This document shows, piece by piece, positions 8,444 to 17,147 of a stretch of 64,000 bases of DNA; within the stretch, counting starts at the first letter, position 1, and every line of letters starts with the position of its first letter. Position numbers and translations under genes: made by a program. The notes below the pieces were generated by a model. The model ran no database searches, was not told the origin of the DNA, and worked only from the letters and a program-made list of their open reading frames with translations. This stretch comes from an uncultured Senegalimassilia sp. Lineage in GTDB: Bacteria > Actinomycetota > Coriobacteriia > Coriobacteriales > Eggerthellaceae. Location: assembly GCF_902464545.1 (NCBI RefSeq), contig NZ_CABQJR010000001.1, positions 62,001 through 126,000 of the forward strand, read 5' to 3'.

Positions 8444-9931
8444 ATGAATACGAACGAAATCAACTCTACGGATGCGGCGAACGCGTCTTGTTTGAAAACT
8501 GCTGCGCCGGCTGCTGTAGCCGACCCCGAACCCGACTCCGAACCCGAGCGCGACGGCTTGCCGCTGCGGCAACGCCGTGTGGTGCTGGGCATCATGGTGT
8601 CGGGTACCACGGCGGCGTGCATCTCTCAAAGCATGATGATCGCCGCGTTGCCGGCGGTCATGCACGAGTACGGCATCAGCGCAAGTTCCGGCCAGCTGCT
8701 CACCACGGCGTATATTTTCGTGTTGGGCCTGATCAGCGCCATGACGGGCTATCTGATGAATCGGTTCGATTCCAAGAAGCTGTTCTTTGCGTCCATGGCG
8801 TCGTTCGCCGTCGGGTGCGCTGCGGCCATCTTCGCGCCGAACTATCCGTGCCTGCTGGCGGCGCGCCTGTTGCAGGCCGGCGGTGCCGGCATCTGCCTGC
8901 CGCTCGTGCAGCTGGTGGCGCTGAACATCTATCCGAAAAGCCAGTACGGCCAAGCAACGGCCATCGTAGGCATGATCATCGGGTTCGCGCCTGCCATCGG
9001 CCCGACCATTAGCGGCTTCCTCATCGACGCGTGGGGCTGGCGTTCCATGTTCTGGATGCTCGGAGCCATCGCGCTTGCGGTGATGGTTCTGACGGTTCTG
9101 CTGCTCGACGACGTGGTGCGGCGCCCCGACCATTCGGGGCATTTCGATTTGGTGTCGGCGCTTCTGTATTCCGGCGGCTTCGTACTGGTGATGGTCGCGG
9201 CCACCATGTTGGAATCGGGCGGGTCCGTGGGCGCGGGCTTCGTCGCCCCGTTGCTGGCGGGTGCAGCAGGGCTTGTCGTGTTCGCGCGTCGTCAGCTGCG
9301 CGTTCCCGAACCGTTCCTGAGGCTGCAATGCTTCCGCGACAAGACGTTCGCCATCTCCACGCTCATCGTCATATGCGCGCACATGATGTTCATGGCGCCA
9401 TCGATCATGGTGCCGCTGTTCGTACAGGATATCCAGGGGCTTTCCGCCACGGTGTCGGGCCTGACGCTTCTGCCCGGCGCCATCATGATGGGCGTGATGA
9501 ACCCCATCACCGGGCGCTTGCTCGATCGCCGCGGCCCGCGTCCGCTCATCGCGGTGGGCTGCGTCACGGTACTTGCGGGCACGGTGGCGTTTGCGCTCAT
9601 CCCCGCAAGCGTTCCCGAGTGGGTGGTCACGGTGCTTTACGGTGTCCGCGCGACGGGCATCGCGTGCCTGATGATGCCGCTGACAGCGTGGGCGTGCACC
9701 ACGCTCGATCCCGACGAGCTGGCGCAGGCGTCGGCCATCATCACGTCCGCGCGACAGCTTATCGGAAGCCTTTCGGCATCGGTGTTCATCGCTGTGATGG
9801 CGTTGACCTCGCAAAACGCGCTGGGCGTCGACCTCGGCGGCTTCGACTTCAGCTTCTGGCTGCAATGCGGCGTTCCCGTGCTGGCGTTCGTGCTGGGCAT
9901 GTTCGTCCTGCCGGCGAAAGGGAAGCGCTAG
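8444..9931 (+). CDS. DHA2-family MFS multidrug transporter
   Basis: A 495-residue major facilitator protein of the 14-helix drug:H+ antiporter-2 type. The hydrophilic N-terminus (about 45 residues, rich in Pro/Glu/Asp) is followed by hydrophobic segments starting VVLGIMVSGTTAACISQS. The loop after helix 2-3 reads GYLMNRFDSKKLF, the usual MFS G-x-x-x-D/R-x-G/K-R-K/R loop, and the motif-C-type stretch GFAPAIGPTISGFLID is present. It should sit in the cytoplasmic membrane and export drugs or other small molecules; the substrate cannot be read from sequence. The start at 8444 gives a normal-length protein; the longer open frame upstream runs through palindrome copy 4 and is not protein-like. It converges on the coiled-coil gene. 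Confidence 0.88.
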   Translation: MNTNEINSTDAANASCLKTAAPAAVADPEPDSEPERDGLPLRQRRVVLGIMVSGTTAACISQSMMIAALPAVMHEYGISASSGQLLTTAYIFVLGLISAMTGYLMNRFDSKKLFFASMASFAVGCAAAIFAPNYPCLLAARLLQAGGAGICLPLVQLVALNIYPKSQYGQATAIVGMIIGFAPAIGPTISGFLIDAWGWRSMFWMLGAIALAVMVLTVLLLDDVVRRPDHSGHFDLVSALLYSGGFVLVMVAATMLESGGSVGAGFVAPLLAGAAGLVVFARRQLRVPEPFLRLQCFRDKTFAISTLIVICAHMMFMAPSIMVPLFVQDIQGLSATVSGLTLLPGAIMMGVMNPITGRLLDRRGPRPLIAVGCVTVLAGTVAFALIPASVPEWVVTVLYGVRATGIACLMMPLTAWACTTLDPDELAQASAIITSARQLIGSLSASVFIAVMALTSQNALGVDLGGFDFSFWLQCGVPVLAFVLGMFVLPAKGKR

Positions 9932-10156
9932 GTCGCGTATCGGGCCCCCGTTGCCTGGCGGCAGATGGCGAAGGGTGTGGCACGAAAGCCCCTGGCGTGT
10001 GGAACGAGAGCCCCGATGCATGATGGCGATGCCCAGCGCATCCGGTGGTGAAGGGTTCGGGGCTCGATGGCGGCAGGGAGATGCGCCGTGGCGAAGAGCT
10101 CAGCGCCCAATAAAGAAACCCTAGCGCTCAATGGTGAAACAGCAGCATGCGCGACA

Positions 10157-10206
10157 GCGGGGTCGACGCACCCCGCTAGCAAGAAACCCGGCGCATGGCC
10201 GGGTTT
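10157..10206. terminator. Bidirectional terminator between convergent genes
   Basis: Two stem-loops lie between the MFS gene and the coiled-coil gene. GCGGGGT/ACCCCGC pairs over 10157-10176, and AAACCCGGC (10184-10192) pairs with GCCGGGTTT (10198-10206) across a 5-nt loop. The second is flanked by T-rich sequence on the plus side and A-rich sequence on the minus side. The rest of the gap (9932-10156) shows nothing gene-like. Confidence 0.75.
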
Positions 10207-10210
10207 CCTT

Positions 10211-11371
10211 CTAGATCATATTCATCTGCGCAAGCGTTGCGTTGTACCAATGCTCCCAGTTCGGCGGGCAGTACCTCTTGGCCACCTCCACCGAGATGGT
10301 GTAGCCGTAGCCGCGGGCAAGGCCGGCAACGTGGTCGCGGATGGCCTCTTCCCAGCTTCCCCAGCTGCAGCCGCCCCAGCCCCAGGCGTTGCAGCTGCCG
10401 GAGCAGTACAGGCCCTTGGAGCTTTCGGTGTTGGAGATGGCGGGCGACCAACGCGGGTCCACGCCGTAGTCCCAAGCGGCCTCGGCGAACACCTTGCCCG
10501 TGCCTGCCATAGGCGAACCGGCCAGATATGCGTCGATGCGGCCGGCCCACTGCGCCACGAACACGTCGCGCTCGCTTGCCCAATCGGCGCCGTCGTCGCT
10601 GGGCGCCTCCACGGTGCCCGCGGAAGATCCGCCCGCTGCCTCGGCGGCAGCCGGAGCGCTGGCGGAATCGGCCTGCTCCTGCTTGTCCGCCTCTTTTGTG
10701 GTTTCGGTCTTGGCTGCCTCGGCTTCAGCAGCCTTTGCGGCCTCTTCGGCCTGGCGGGCAGCTTCCTCCTGCGCTTTGCGCTGGGCCTCCTGGCGCGCCT
10801 GCTGGGCGGCGGAAAGCGCCTGCTCGGCGTTGGCTGCCTCGGCGTCGGCGTCCTTCTTCGCCTGCGAAAGGCCGCGCTTCGTTTGGTCGAGCTCGTCTTT
10901 CAACTCGCTAAGGCGCTTGATCTCGGCCTGGTTGCTGCTGTAGATGTGGGACACGTACTCAAGCGACGTGAAGAAATCCACGATGTTCTCGGAGCTGAGG
11001 ACCATTTCCAGCAAGCCGGGCGTGGAAGCCTGGGTCTTGTACAGCTTCACCGCGGCAGCGGAGCTGCGCTCCTGCTGAGTGGGAAGGGTGTCCTCGATCT
11101 CGGCGATGCGCGCCTCGTTGTCGGCGATCTGCTGATTCAGATCGTCGATGCGGCTTATGGCCTGGTCGTACTCGGCGGCAGTGCGCTCGACCTCCTGCTG
11201 TGCGGCGTCTGCCTGCACGTTCGTGTCGATGTCCTCTGCCCATGCGGTTCGCTGAGCCATGCCCGCGATCGGCACGCTTGCGAAGGCCAGCGTCGCGCTC
11301 AAGGCGACGGTCAGCGGCAAGCGGTGGCGAGGGCGGCTGCTCGGGTTCGTTTGAAGTTTGTTAGAAAACAT
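10211..11371 (-). CDS. Secreted coiled-coil protein with lysozyme-like C-terminal domain
   Basis: A 386-residue exported protein. Residues 1-45 form a long signal peptide (Arg-rich start, hydrophobic core, cleavage likely after Ala-Trp-Ala). Residues about 50-235 are coiled coil of the PcsB/NlpC-N type, including SSENIVDFFTSLEYVSHIY, a segment typical of PcsB-like regulators of cell-wall hydrolases. A low-complexity Ala/Glu/Lys then Ser/Ala stretch links to about 285-386, which contains WAGRIDAYLAGSPMAG and ISNTESSKGLYC. This resembles a transglycosylase/glucosaminidase-like domain with Glu-Ser-Ser as a possible catalytic region. It probably acts in peptidoglycan remodelling outside the membrane. 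A GAAGGA site precedes the ATG. Confidence 0.75.
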   Translation of the reverse strand: MFSNKLQTNPSSRPRHRLPLTVALSATLAFASVPIAGMAQRTAWAEDIDTNVQADAAQQEVERTAAEYDQAISRIDDLNQQIADNEARIAEIEDTLPTQQERSSAAAVKLYKTQASTPGLLEMVLSSENIVDFFTSLEYVSHIYSSNQAEIKRLSELKDELDQTKRGLSQAKKDADAEAANAEQALSAAQQARQEAQRKAQEEAARQAEEAAKAAEAEAAKTETTKEADKQEQADSASAPAAAEAAGGSSAGTVEAPSDDGADWASERDVFVAQWAGRIDAYLAGSPMAGTGKVFAEAAWDYGVDPRWSPAISNTESSKGLYCSGSCNAWGWGGCSWGSWEEAIRDHVAGLARGYGYTISVEVAKRYCPPNWEHWYNATLAQMNMI

Positions 11372-11532
11372 CCGCCATCCTTCGATTTATAACAATTACC
11401 GTTAATTATACCGGGCGGATATGTGCAAACCGTGCCGCTCATTAAACGTGCACAAGCGCTCGAGCCCGCCGGATCGCCCGATGATTGCGTGGTGGCGGGT
11501 TTGGGGGCAGGCTTCGCGCCGTCTCCGCGTGG

Positions 11533-11538
11533 TACAAT
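11533..11538 (+). promoter_or_regulatory. -10 box for metG
   Basis: TACAAT followed by a G-run lies 73 nt upstream of the metG start. The hexamer matches the -10 boxes seen before several other genes in the window. No convincing -35 box is found at 16-18 bp. Confidence 0.45.
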
Positions 11539-11611
11539 CGGGGGCACTGCGAAAACCCAGGTTGGCGGGGCATCATTCGCCCGACTGCGGCCGCGAGCAA
11601 AAGGAAGCACC

Positions 11612-13198
11612 ATGTCAAAGGGAACCTACTCGTTCACCACGCCCATCTATTATGTGAACGCCGAGCCCCACTTGGGCACGGCCTACACCACCGTCGCCGC
11701 CGACACCGTCGCGCGCTACCAGCGCATGAACGGCTACGACGTGGCGTTCGTCACGGGTATGGACGAGCATGGCCAGAAAGTGGCCGATACCGCCGAGTCG
11801 AAGGGCATGACCCCGCAGGCCTGGTGCGATTCCATGGAGCCGGCGTTCCGCAACGTGTGGGACCTGCTCGACATCACCTACACCGATTTCGTGCGCACCA
11901 CCCAGCCGCGCCACGCCCGCACCGTGCAGAAGTTCTGGCAGGACCTGTTCGACAAGGGCTGGTGCTACAAGGGCAGCTACGAGGGTTGGTACTGCGTGCA
12001 CGAGGAAACCTATTACGCCGAGTCCGACCTTGAGAAGAACGAGGACGGCGAGCTGGTGTGCCCCGACTGCCATCGCCCGGTGCAGAAGGCCGGCGGCGAG
12101 GAGAACTGGTTCTTCAAGCTTTCCGAGTTCCAGGAGCCGCTGCTGAAGTTCTACGAGGAGAACCCCGACTTCATCCGTCCCGAAACGCGCAAGAACGAGG
12201 TGGTCACCTTCGTGAAGAGCGGCCTGAAGGACCTGTCCATCAGCCGTTCCACCTTCGACTGGGGCGTGCCGCTGCCCTTCGACGATGGCCACGTGGCCTA
12301 CGTGTGGGCCGACGCCCTGCTGGCCTATCTCACGGGCATCGGCTACGGCGACGAGCAGCGCGCCGGCGAGTTCGAGCAGCGCTGGCCCATGCAGTACCAC
12401 TTCGTGGGCAAGGACATCACGCGCTTTCACTGCGTCATCTGGCCGGCCATGCTCATGGCCGCCGGCCTGCCCATCACGCACACCGTGTTCGGCCATGGCT
12501 TCCTGCTCACCAAGGGCGAGAAGATGTCGAAGTCCAAGGGCAACGGCATGAAGCCCGCCGACCTAGTGAAGATCTTCGGCGTGGACGCGTACCGCTACTA
12601 CTTCATGTCCGACGTGCAGTTCGGCCATGACGGCAACATCTCCATGGAGCGCATGGTACAGGTGTACAACGCCGACCTGGCCAACACCTGGGGCAACCTG
12701 TGCAGCCGCGTGTTCAACATGACGAACAAGTACTTCGACGGCAAGGTGCCCGCTGTGCCGACCGACGCCGCCGAGCGCGTTGCCAACCCCATGCTGCCCA
12801 TCGTCGAGCAGCTGTACGCGAAGTACGACGCCTGCATGTCCCAGGTCGACTTCACCGGCGCTGCCGTCGCGGTGCAGGAGCTTGCCGGTCGCGTGAACCT
12901 TTACGTCGAGGAAAGCGCTCCGTGGAACCTGGCGAAGAAGGAAGAGACCCAGGGCGATCTGGCCGCCGTCATCTACAACGCGCTCGAGGCAATCCGCATC
13001 ATCGCGCTGTACATGGCCCCGTTCATGCCGAACACCTCCAACGAGGTGTTCGATCGCCTGAGCCTGGGCAAGGTCACCGACGTGGTGGACGTCGAGGGCG
13101 CCACGAAGTGGGGCCAGCTGTCCGCCGGCAACACGGTCACCGTGGGCGACCCGCTGTTCCCGCGCCTGAACATGGACGAGATCCAGATCGAGGAATAA
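11612..13198 (+). CDS. metG: Methionyl-tRNA synthetase
   Basis: A 528-residue class I aminoacyl-tRNA synthetase that charges tRNA-Met. The HIGH-type signature is Pro-His-Leu-Gly at 19-22 and the KMSKS loop is at 304-308 within GEKMSKSKGNG. The zinc-knuckle insert keeps one Cys pair (CPDC, 150-153), while the first pair is reduced to Cys-Val-His-Glu. The C-terminal helical anticodon-binding domain is present, but no EMAP-like dimerisation domain follows, so this is the short form. The start at 11612 has AAAGGAAG just upstream; a much longer open frame upstream covers the promoter region and is not real. Confidence 0.97.
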   Translation: MSKGTYSFTTPIYYVNAEPHLGTAYTTVAADTVARYQRMNGYDVAFVTGMDEHGQKVADTAESKGMTPQAWCDSMEPAFRNVWDLLDITYTDFVRTTQPRHARTVQKFWQDLFDKGWCYKGSYEGWYCVHEETYYAESDLEKNEDGELVCPDCHRPVQKAGGEENWFFKLSEFQEPLLKFYEENPDFIRPETRKNEVVTFVKSGLKDLSISRSTFDWGVPLPFDDGHVAYVWADALLAYLTGIGYGDEQRAGEFEQRWPMQYHFVGKDITRFHCVIWPAMLMAAGLPITHTVFGHGFLLTKGEKMSKSKGNGMKPADLVKIFGVDAYRYYFMSDVQFGHDGNISMERMVQVYNADLANTWGNLCSRVFNMTNKYFDGKVPAVPTDAAERVANPMLPIVEQLYAKYDACMSQVDFTGAAVAVQELAGRVNLYVEESAPWNLAKKEETQGDLAAVIYNALEAIRIIALYMAPFMPNTSNEVFDRLSLGKVTDVVDVEGATKWGQLSAGNTVTVGDPLFPRLNMDEIQIEE

Positions 13199-13234
13199 AA
13201 GCGTTCCGCCTGCCAAACGGCAGGCGGAACGCTT
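13199..13234. terminator. Strong stem-loop after metG
   Basis: A perfect 16-bp stem, AAGCGTTCCGCCTGCC (13199-13214) pairing with 13219-13234, closes on an AAAC tetraloop directly after the metG stop. A second stem-loop follows at 13251-13275 (GCGGCGAAGG/CCTTCGCCGC). Neither has a long T-run, so factor-independent termination is likely but not certain. Confidence 0.75.
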
Positions 13235-13302
13235 GATGCTGCGGCGGATCGCGGCGAAGGAGCCTCCTTCGCCGCGCCGCACATCGCGACACTTCAAGTC
13301 CT

Positions 13303-13331
13303 GACATTTCGGGGACGTAGCGTTAAGTGTC
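13303..13331. repeat. Family B dispersed element, copy 1
   Basis: A 29-bp quasi-palindrome beginning GACATTTCGGGGACG and ending TAGCGTTAAGTGTC; its ends can pair (CTGACA/TGTCAG). Related copies lie at 17096, 17148, 60970, a partial copy at 60727 and an inverted decayed copy at 28839. Confidence 0.85.
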
Positions 13332-13358
13332 AGGGCGAAGGGGAGACCCTTCGCCCTG
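13331..13358. repeat. Perfect GAGA-loop hairpin upstream of tatD
   Basis: CAGGGCGAAGGG (13331-13342) pairs with CCCTTCGCCCTG (13347-13358) over a GAGA tetraloop. It overlaps the end of the family B element and lies 29 bp before the tatD start, so it could be a leader structure of that gene or part of the repeat. Confidence 0.7.
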
Positions 13359-13387
13359 CTGCATATATATGTATAGGGAAGGGATGC

Positions 13388-14464
13388 ATGGCCGAGGAAG
13401 AGCAACAACCGGTTTTCGCCGACGCGCTGTTTCGGCAGAAACGCAAGCATGGAAAGTTTCGCCTGGTGGAGCCGCCGCGGCTTGCCGGTCCGGTGGCGGA
13501 CACGCATGCGCATGTGCACCTGCTTGCCGATCCGGCACTGGAGTTCGCGCGCTGCGCGGCGTGGGGTGTGGATTTCGTCTGCGACATCATCGACGTGCAG
13601 GAAGATGCCCCGGATGTGTTCGAGCGCTTCGATGGCTGGTTTGCCGAAGCGCAGTCTCGCTTGCCCGAAGTGGTGGAGCGCACGCGCGAGGTGTTGGCCG
13701 CCGGCGGCGATGAGCTGACGCATCTGCCCGATGGCGCCGATGCGGCGCGTTTCGCCTTGCCCGACGATGCGGCGTCGCGTCCGCTGCCGCGCCTGCGTCT
13801 GGCAGCCGGCGTGCATCCGCATAACGCGCGCTTCTACGATGACGCTATGGAATCTCGCCTGGTCAATCGCCTGGCCGACCCGCGTATATGCGCCGTGGGC
13901 GAGATCGGCCTGGACTACCATTACGACCTTTCGCCGCGCGAGGATCAACGGCAGGCGTTCCGCCGTCAGATCCGCTTGGCGCACGCCACGGGCCTTCCCG
14001 CGGCGTTGCACGTGCGCGAGGCGCATGACGAGGCGTTCGCCATCCTGCGCGAGGAGGGCTTCCCCGAGGCGGGCACGTTGCTGCACTGCTTCGACCTGGA
14101 CTGGGAAACGCTCGAGCCGTGGGTGGATCGCGGCTGCTTCGTGGCTTTGGGCGGTGCGCTCACATTCAAGCGCTGCCAGGACACGCGCGACGCGGTCGCG
14201 CGCACCCCCCGCCACCTGTTGCTCACCGAAACCGATTCGCCGTACATGACGCCCGAGCCTATGCGCGGCATGCCGTGCGGCCCCGCGCACACCGTGTTCA
14301 CCGCGGCGTGCATGGCCGAGGTGCTCGGGTGCGAAACCGAAAAGGCCAGAAGCCAGATGCTGGCTCAAATCGCGCAAAACGCGCGCGCATTGTTGGACCG
14401 CCCACCCACACCCTGGCAGATCGAACATGCGCAAACCGCCGCAACTGAAAGGAATTGCGAATGA
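13388..14464 (+). CDS. TatD family metal-dependent deoxyribonuclease/hydrolase
   Basis: A 358-residue TIM-barrel metallohydrolase of the TatD type. The metal ligands are all visible: DTHAHVHL near residue 37, VGEIGLDYHYD near 172, the His of ALHVREAH, the His of LLHCFD, and the Asp of LTETDSPYM. Characterised relatives are 3'-5' exonucleases of DNA repair and RNA quality control; in many Gram-positives tatD lies between metG and ksgA/rsmA, exactly as here. An N-terminal extension of about 36 residues precedes the barrel, and residues 75-115 form a long insert, making it longer than the usual 260 residues. The stop overlaps the next start (ATGA). Confidence 0.9.
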   Translation: MAEEEQQPVFADALFRQKRKHGKFRLVEPPRLAGPVADTHAHVHLLADPALEFARCAAWGVDFVCDIIDVQEDAPDVFERFDGWFAEAQSRLPEVVERTREVLAAGGDELTHLPDGADAARFALPDDAASRPLPRLRLAAGVHPHNARFYDDAMESRLVNRLADPRICAVGEIGLDYHYDLSPREDQRQAFRRQIRLAHATGLPAALHVREAHDEAFAILREEGFPEAGTLLHCFDLDWETLEPWVDRGCFVALGGALTFKRCQDTRDAVARTPRHLLLTETDSPYMTPEPMRGMPCGPAHTVFTAACMAEVLGCETEKARSQMLAQIAQNARALLDRPPTPWQIEHAQTAATERNCE

Positions 14465-15507
14465 AACGCCTGATCATCGTCGGCTCGCCTCGTGTCGAGG
14501 GGCGAAGCGGCGCGCTTGCGGACCTTTTGTTCGAAAGCTGCATCGAGGAGTGCCCGGAAGACGAGGTGTATTTGGCGCCCGTGTCCACGCTCGATGTGGC
14601 CGGCTGCAACGCCTGCGATTTCTGCAAGCGCAAGGCGCAGGGCGCGATGACCGAGCAGGAGGCTGCCGAGGATGAGGCCTTCGAGGAGCAGCGCGCCGAG
14701 GACGAGGCGCCGCGCCGTTGCGCCATCCGCGACGACATGGACGACGTCTACCCGCTGCTTGAGGATGCCGACGAGCTGATCGTCGTGGCGCCGGTGTATT
14801 TCGCCGGCCCATCTTCGCAGCTCAAGTGCATGCTCGATCGTTTCCAGCCGTACTTCTGGACGCGCACCCGCGCCCGCAAGCGCCCGTGCACGCTGCACGT
14901 GGTGGGAGAGGGCGGCGACCCGCACGGTTTCGATCCGCTTGTGGGGTGCGTCCGCTCTGCCGCCGCTGTGGCGGGCTTCCGCTTGGAGCGTGTGCTGGAT
15001 TGGGTCGGCAAGATCGATGAATCCGGCGAGATCGTCGATGAAGCCGACGAGTATCCCGTCGAGGGGCCCGTGGTGCGCGCCTTCGCTGGGGGCAAGATGG
15101 CCGACCAGGGCGCTGGCGAGCAGGAGCTGCTGGCGGAAGATGAGCCGACGGAACAGGCCGACGAGTTCGAACCCGAGGCGTTCGCTGAGAACGATTTCGC
15201 CGCTCAGCTGGCCTCCCAGGCGCAGCGTCGCCAGAATCGCGCGCGCCTGAACCTGGGCGAGAACGGTGCCGAGCGCCAGGTCATCCAGCTTGACGAGGAT
15301 GGCCGCCGCATCGATGCGGCGCAGCACGGTCGCAAGCGTTCGGCTCAAAAGAAGCACGCCAACGCCAAGCGCGGCACGAACGGCACGGTGCAGGCTAAGC
15401 ACGAGAACCCGCATGCTCCTAAGGGCAAAGGCGGGCAGGGCAGGTCCGGCAAGGGCAGCTCGAAGCAGGGCGGCGGTCGCGGCAAGCAGGGGAAGCGCCG
15501 TGGGTAG
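14461..15507 (+). CDS. Flavodoxin/NADPH-dependent FMN reductase-like protein with basic tail
   Basis: A 348-residue protein. Residues 1-185 have the fold of multimeric flavodoxin-type reductases: KRLIIVGSPRVEGRSGALAD is the FMN phosphate loop and LIVVAPVYFAGPSSQLKCMLDRF the second flavin-binding region, with a Cys-x-x-Cys-x-x-Cys motif (CNACDFC) near residue 45. Residues about 205-348 are first acidic, then strongly Lys/Arg/Gly-rich, and look disordered; such a basic tail is unusual for this family and may bind RNA or ribosomes. It overlaps tatD by 4 bp and rsmA by 8 bp, so it is part of one operon. GAAAGGA lies upstream of the ATG. The substrate is unknown. Confidence 0.8.
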   Translation: MKRLIIVGSPRVEGRSGALADLLFESCIEECPEDEVYLAPVSTLDVAGCNACDFCKRKAQGAMTEQEAAEDEAFEEQRAEDEAPRRCAIRDDMDDVYPLLEDADELIVVAPVYFAGPSSQLKCMLDRFQPYFWTRTRARKRPCTLHVVGEGGDPHGFDPLVGCVRSAAAVAGFRLERVLDWVGKIDESGEIVDEADEYPVEGPVVRAFAGGKMADQGAGEQELLAEDEPTEQADEFEPEAFAENDFAAQLASQAQRRQNRARLNLGENGAERQVIQLDEDGRRIDAAQHGRKRSAQKKHANAKRGTNGTVQAKHENPHAPKGKGGQGRSGKGSSKQGGGRGKQGKRRG

Positions 15508-16408
15508 CGTATCGTCTTTGGCCAACCTTTCGGTCACTCGGCAGGTGCTGGCAGATCACGGGCTTTCGGCAAAGTACTCGCTCGGGCAGAACTTCCTGGT
15601 CAACGAGGCGATTGTCGCGAAGATCGTGGCGCTGGCCGAGCTCGAGGGCGCGGACAACGTGCTCGAGATCGGTCCCGGCATCGGCACGCTCACCATGGCC
15701 CTGCTGCAAAACGCGAAGCATGTCACGTCCATCGAGCGCGATACCGACCTGCCTGCGGTGCTGGCCGAAACGCTGGAGCCGTGGTGGGATTCGTTCACGC
15801 TCATTCAGAAGGACGCGCTTGACCTGCAGCTTTCCGATTTGGACGGGCAAGAGGCCCCCAACAAGCTGGTGGCGAACCTGCCGTATGCCGTCGCTGCCAC
15901 GGTGGTGCTTGACTATTTCCAGCGCATCGAATCGCTTGAGTCGGCAACGGTGATGGTGCAGAAGGAGGTGGCCGACCGCATGGCCGCCGAGCCGGGCACG
16001 AAGAACTACGGCGCCTATACCGTGAAGCTGCGGCTGTATGCGCAGCCGGCGGGGCGCTTCCCGGTCAGCCCGAACAACTTCTTCCCGCCGCCGCGCGTGG
16101 ACAGCGCGGTCATCCGCCTGAACCGCACGCCCGTGCTCGATAAGCAGGGCAAGCCTCTTGACGGGGAAGTGGTGCGCGCCGCTTGCACCATGGCCGACGC
16201 TGCGTTCGCCAGCCGCCGCAAAACGCTGTCGAACTCATGCAAAACCTACTTCGCCGGTCGTGGGGCCGGCGGTGCCGCGGTGGCTCCGCACCTGCCCGAG
16301 TTGTTCGAGCAAGCGGGCATCGATCCCAAGCGCCGCGGCGAGACGCTCTCGCTGGCGGAGTTCGTGAACATGGGCAAGGCGCTGCTGGCGCTGCAGCAGG
16401 GCCTATAG
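15500..16408 (+). CDS. rsmA: 16S rRNA (adenine-1518/1519-N6)-dimethyltransferase RsmA (KsgA)
   Basis: A 302-residue rRNA dimethyltransferase that modifies two adjacent adenines near the 3' end of 16S rRNA using S-adenosylmethionine. Motif X is KYSLGQNFLVN, motif I VLEIGPGIGTLT, motif IV Asn-Leu-Pro-Tyr-Ala, and the FFPPPRVDSAVI segment is diagnostic. The GTG start at 15500 overlaps the preceding gene by 8 bp and is preceded by CAGGGGA; the longer frame upstream is a shadow of the basic tail. The metG-tatD-rsmA-veg order matches the classic Gram-positive neighbourhood, with the flavodoxin-like gene inserted. Confidence 0.96.
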   Translation: MGSVSSLANLSVTRQVLADHGLSAKYSLGQNFLVNEAIVAKIVALAELEGADNVLEIGPGIGTLTMALLQNAKHVTSIERDTDLPAVLAETLEPWWDSFTLIQKDALDLQLSDLDGQEAPNKLVANLPYAVAATVVLDYFQRIESLESATVMVQKEVADRMAAEPGTKNYGAYTVKLRLYAQPAGRFPVSPNNFFPPPRVDSAVIRLNRTPVLDKQGKPLDGEVVRAACTMADAAFASRRKTLSNSCKTYFAGRGAGGAAVAPHLPELFEQAGIDPKRRGETLSLAEFVNMGKALLALQQGL

Positions 16409-16489
16409 TCAAAATATGGCCATTGTGTGGGAAATGCTATGCAATTAGGTGCAAAACATGGAGAAGTAAGCGTGCATTGACCCGCATGA

Positions 16490-16495
16490 TACAAT
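16490..16495 (+). promoter_or_regulatory. -10 box for veg
   Basis: TACAAT lies 40 nt before the veg start in an AT-rich stretch. A TTGACC at 16477 is too close (7 bp) to be its -35 box, so the full promoter is not clear. Confidence 0.4.
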
Positions 16496-16535
16496 TTTGA
16501 GCTGTTATCTGTGTGTTATGTAGGAAAGAGCAACT

Positions 16536-16868
16536 ATGGACTTAGCGAAACAAGCGCAAATCGTCGACTCCATTCATGATACGTTACACGATTTCGTCGG
16601 TCAACGCCTGAAAGTGCGCGCCAACATGGGCCGCTCCAAGATCGTCGAGAGCGAGGGCACGCTCATGCAGGTGCACCCGCAGCTGTTCATCATGGAAGTC
16701 GATCGCAAGCGCGGCCGCACCGCCCGTCAGTCGTACCAGTATGTCGACGTGCTCACCGGCATGGTCGAGCTGTCGCAGAATGGCGAGCCGCTGTTCGAGC
16801 CTTTCGTTCCCGAAGGCGACGAGCCGGGCGTTGAGTCTCCTCTCGTGGAGGAGCGCGTCCTGTCGTAA
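16536..16868 (+). CDS. veg: Veg family protein
   Basis: A 110-residue small protein of the Veg family. The conserved core VGQRLKVRANMGRSKIVESEGTL and the R-Q-S-Y-Q-Y-V-D segment are present; the last 25 residues are an acidic tail. Veg is strongly expressed in Bacillus, where it has been linked to biofilm matrix expression; its biochemical role is unsettled. As in Bacillus, it follows ksgA/rsmA. It has its own AT-rich upstream region and a TAGGAAAGAG ribosome-binding site, so it is probably transcribed independently. Confidence 0.92.
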   Translation: MDLAKQAQIVDSIHDTLHDFVGQRLKVRANMGRSKIVESEGTLMQVHPQLFIMEVDRKRGRTARQSYQYVDVLTGMVELSQNGEPLFEPFVPEGDEPGVESPLVEERVLS

Positions 16869-16970
16869 GCGGTTTTAACCGTGAACTTTTTGCGGATGCC
16901 CGCGAAGAAGTGTTTGACAAACAGCGTTTGAACGAGGAAAATGCTTTCTCGCGCAAAGCGCAATACCCAT

Positions 16971-17046
16971 GGGGATGTAGCTCAGCTGGGAGAGCATTAC
17001 GTTCGCAACGTAGGGGTCGTGGGTTCGAATCCCATCATCTCCACCA
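16971..17046 (+). tRNA. tRNA-Ala (anticodon CGC)
   Basis: A full cloverleaf folds by eye: acceptor GGGGATG/CATCTCC with the G3-U70 wobble that defines alanine tRNAs, D arm GCTC/GAGC, anticodon arm TTACG/CGTAG with loop TTCGCAA, five-base variable loop and T arm with TTCGAAT. The anticodon CGC is at 17004-17006 and reads GCG, a heavily used codon in this GC-rich genome. The discriminator is A and the CCA end is encoded. Confidence 0.97.
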
Positions 17047-17056
17047 TGGAAATGCA

Positions 17057-17090
17057 AGGGCTGCTGGTAATCCGGCAGCCCTTTTTCTTT
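17057..17090 (+). terminator. Rho-independent terminator of tRNA-Ala
   Basis: AGGGCTGCTGG (17057-17067) pairs with CCGGCAGCCCT (17072-17082, one G-U pair) over a TAAT loop, followed by TTTTCTTTT. Confidence 0.95.
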
Positions 17091-17095
17091 TCCCA

Positions 17096-17124
17096 GACAC
17101 TTCGGGGACGTAGGGCTAAGTATC
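17096..17124. repeat. Family B dispersed element, copy 2
   Basis: GACACTTCGGGGACGTAGGG followed by CTAAGTATC; same length and orientation as the copy at 13303. It lies directly after the tRNA terminator. Confidence 0.8.
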
Positions 17125-17147
17125 CGACCCGGCCGGAATCGGCGGCA

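Noticed and set aside
16477..16495. TTGACC and TACAAT as a promoter pair for veg
   Set aside because: They are only 7 bp apart, so they cannot be -35 and -10 boxes of the same promoter.
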